Positions 62,154-64,000 of a stretch of 64,000 nucleotides of DNA are shown here, piece after piece (position 1 is the first letter of the stretch; every line of letters starts with the position of its first letter). The notes under the pieces are model-generated. The model saw nothing but the letters and a program-made list of their open reading frames with translations. It was not told where the DNA came from and made no database searches. Made by a program: the position numbers and the translations under genes. The stretch comes from Ligula intestinalis (Eukaryota > Platyhelminthes > Cestoda > Diphyllobothriidea > Diphyllobothriidae), in NCBI GenBank assembly GCA_036362985.1, contig JAYGXS010000004.1, positions 35,136,508 through 35,200,507 on the forward strand, written 5' to 3'.

Positions 62154-64000
62154 GTAAGTCACTCATATCACTTCCTGTATGCAGCAAAATCGTTGCCCCG
62201 TTTGTGTCTTCTCAGAATCCGTATAGTTTTTTCCGTAACTTCTTGCATTCTTCATAAGCTTTAGCTCACTCAACATATAAGTACACCACACAGGGCGTCA
62301 AATTCCTAGCGACTGGAAAGTACCATATTGGTCTTTGGTATTCCGACATGGATATAACAAAATAGTGCAGCCAATGGCCGATCCCGTGAGATGTTAACGG
62401 AAATTCTGGCAGGTGTTTCCGATTGGGGAGGAGTACGCAAACGAAGCGGTGCACCAAAACTCGGAGATGATTTAGACACGTCTTGTTGGTGACTTTTTAA
62501 TGCACGGCCTTCCGACCGTATGCAAAAACCACACTCGGTAAATAGTGTCTGCCTAAGTGGGACGATTGCTTCTACCGGCTCTTCGATGCACCTTGTTGGA
62601 TGCGACAAGCCAGTTAATTATTCGGGAACCGAAACATCACTAGCATTTGACAGGAAATGTTAGCAATGGGAAACTGGACACGATCGGCTCAAACTCTCAT
62701 AGAAGTTGGCACAATTTTTGCTTGTATATGGGGACACTCAAATGAAATGATCTTCTTGCGTTCACAAAGATACAGGAAGTCAAGTTAGGTGGGTGAACCT
62801 TTCTGATTATTCATCGCTAGATGAGTACAATAATACAAGGGATGGTAGAGTTAGCACAAATTGGAGCAACCAATCAGAAGTAACTAGGAAGAGGGGGGTT
62901 AAAGGGCTCAAATGGTCAGATTTTAGTCATAATTAGGGACCAGAGAGAGGGTAGGGGAGAGAAGGGGACTGACAATTAGTTTATGTCATTCCGTCGTCCC
63001 TGTCTCGCGTCGTGGTGGGGGACCTCAGGACGCAAGGCGTTGCGGTCTCGAGCAGGCTGTCTATTGTCGCTGTCTTGTGTTCCCACGAGCAAGCTAGTTA
63101 AGATTACGATAGTACTCTGTCAAATGTTACTAAAACTGCAACTTGCAGAACAGCGGTTACCCATGTAGAGTTGTGGAAAGGTGTGAGAAAACAGGGGCTA
63201 CAATGGGGGCTTTATCCATTATCGATTTCAAGAAGGGCAACTCGCGGTTGATCATGTGATCCAGCTCATATAGAATTAAAGTTTTCTTCTCCGTAGAACA
63301 ATGACCTTTGCTGTTGTATACGAGATCAATGACATAGATAAACTCTGCCAAATTCGTTGCCTTTACTGTGTTCAAATCAAGTAACAGGTGATGATAGTTA
63401 AGACCACTTGCAACAAAACAAAAAGGTGCTCTGACAGTCGTTGACGAACGTTTACCGATCGCTGACGGAACTTACACTTCCTACTCTGTCAAACGTCCCA
63501 TTTATCTGGTTATGATAACAGCCTTTCTGACAAATTTAGAGCATGCATGTGCAGCAGGATTTGTCGGCATCAATAAATTTCGTGACAGCTTCTCAGCCGC
63601 ATACTGTCGCTGTGAAGTTTCAAACTGTTGTATGTTCTCTTTATCATCTTCACGCAGAGACAAGATGCAGCTGAGAAGCTTTCACGAAATTTATTGATGC
63701 CAATAAATCCCGCCGTATACGCCTGCACTAATTTGTATCGGGGAACAAATGCTTCAAACTTGCTGACAAAGCCTTTGTTTGCCATATTTCCTATCGGACC
63801 AACTAGGTTGGAGGGAGGGTAGATGACTGTGAATAGGTATGGAGGAACATGCCTGTCACTGTTCACTTCACAGTATCTTAAATGTAATTGAGCTAGTGCA
63901 AGCACTTCGTTAAGGCCTGGTACAAACCCTCGGCATGCATAACACTTCCAATTGATTCAGAAGGACAGTTGGCGAGCATACGTATACTTTCGATAAATTC
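62154..64000. other. Downstream intron or flank, no further exon found
   Basis: I looked for a phase-0 exon with a C-terminal TRPM, NUDT9-H or kinase motif and saw none. The stretch is partly GC-rich repeat-like around 62300-62600 and 62930-63100, and ends with a hairpin repeat at 63539-63730. Confidence 0.5.
63539..63730. repeat. Inverted repeat with ~80-bp arms
   Basis: The left arm (about 63541-63620) with GGCATCAATAAATTTCGTGA and AGCTTCTCAGC pairs with the right arm (about 63648-63728), which reads GCTGAGAAGCTTTCACGAAA and TTTATTGATGCC. The loop is about 28 bp. In both arms, a translated frame reads GINKFR(D/E)SFSAA, so the arms may come from a duplicated coding or retroelement fragment. 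Confidence 0.88.

Overview
The window is eukaryotic nuclear DNA. It holds one gene that I recognise with confidence: a multi-exon TRPM-type (melastatin) transient receptor potential cation channel on the + strand. I could assemble 22 coding exons between about 6893 and 62153. Every splice junction has AG/GT, every pair of neighbouring exons agrees in phase, and the joined frame gives 1163 codons without a stop. The true N-terminus (upstream of 6893) and the C-terminal end (beyond 62153) were not found. Residue numbers below count from the first complete codon at 6894.

The protein follows the TRPM plan: a short Cys/His motif and the four-part cytosolic melastatin homology region (6.9-38.7 kb), the pre-S1 linker (44.3 kb), S1-S2 (45.4 kb), S3-S4 (49.4 kb), S5 and the pore with an FGE filter (50.6 kb), S6 (51.0 kb), the TRP helix (53.6 kb) and a C-terminal coiled coil (58.2 kb). 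Several residues that form the Ca2+ and ligand cavity of the S1-S4 domain in TRPM2/4/5/8 are replaced, so this looks like a divergent TRPM paralogue.

Almost everything else is intronic or upstream repeat DNA. I see many Penelope-like element (PLE) fragments with reverse transcriptase and GIY-YIG endonuclease remnants, several non-LTR retrotransposons (one with an open APE-endonuclease frame running off the left edge), a decayed Helitron helicase, tRNA-derived SINEs, and an unusual number of long inverted (foldback) repeats, some made of head-to-head PLE ends. There is no bacterial-type gene organisation, CRISPR array or rRNA.

The combination of large repeat-filled introns, roughly 42-45% GC by eye, and the particular PLE and endonuclease-reverse transcriptase families points to a parasitic flatworm, most likely a large-genome tapeworm (for example a diphyllobothriidean). 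That assignment rests on recollection of such repeats, not on a search.

Layout: 1-464 LINE ORF (-); 1858-2539 Helitron remnant (-); 2640-4060 GC-rich repeat; 4341-4957 foldback; 6005-6430 PLE (-); 6893 onward TRPM exons, with introns carrying the elements listed below; 62154-64000 downstream intron or flank ending in a hairpin repeat.
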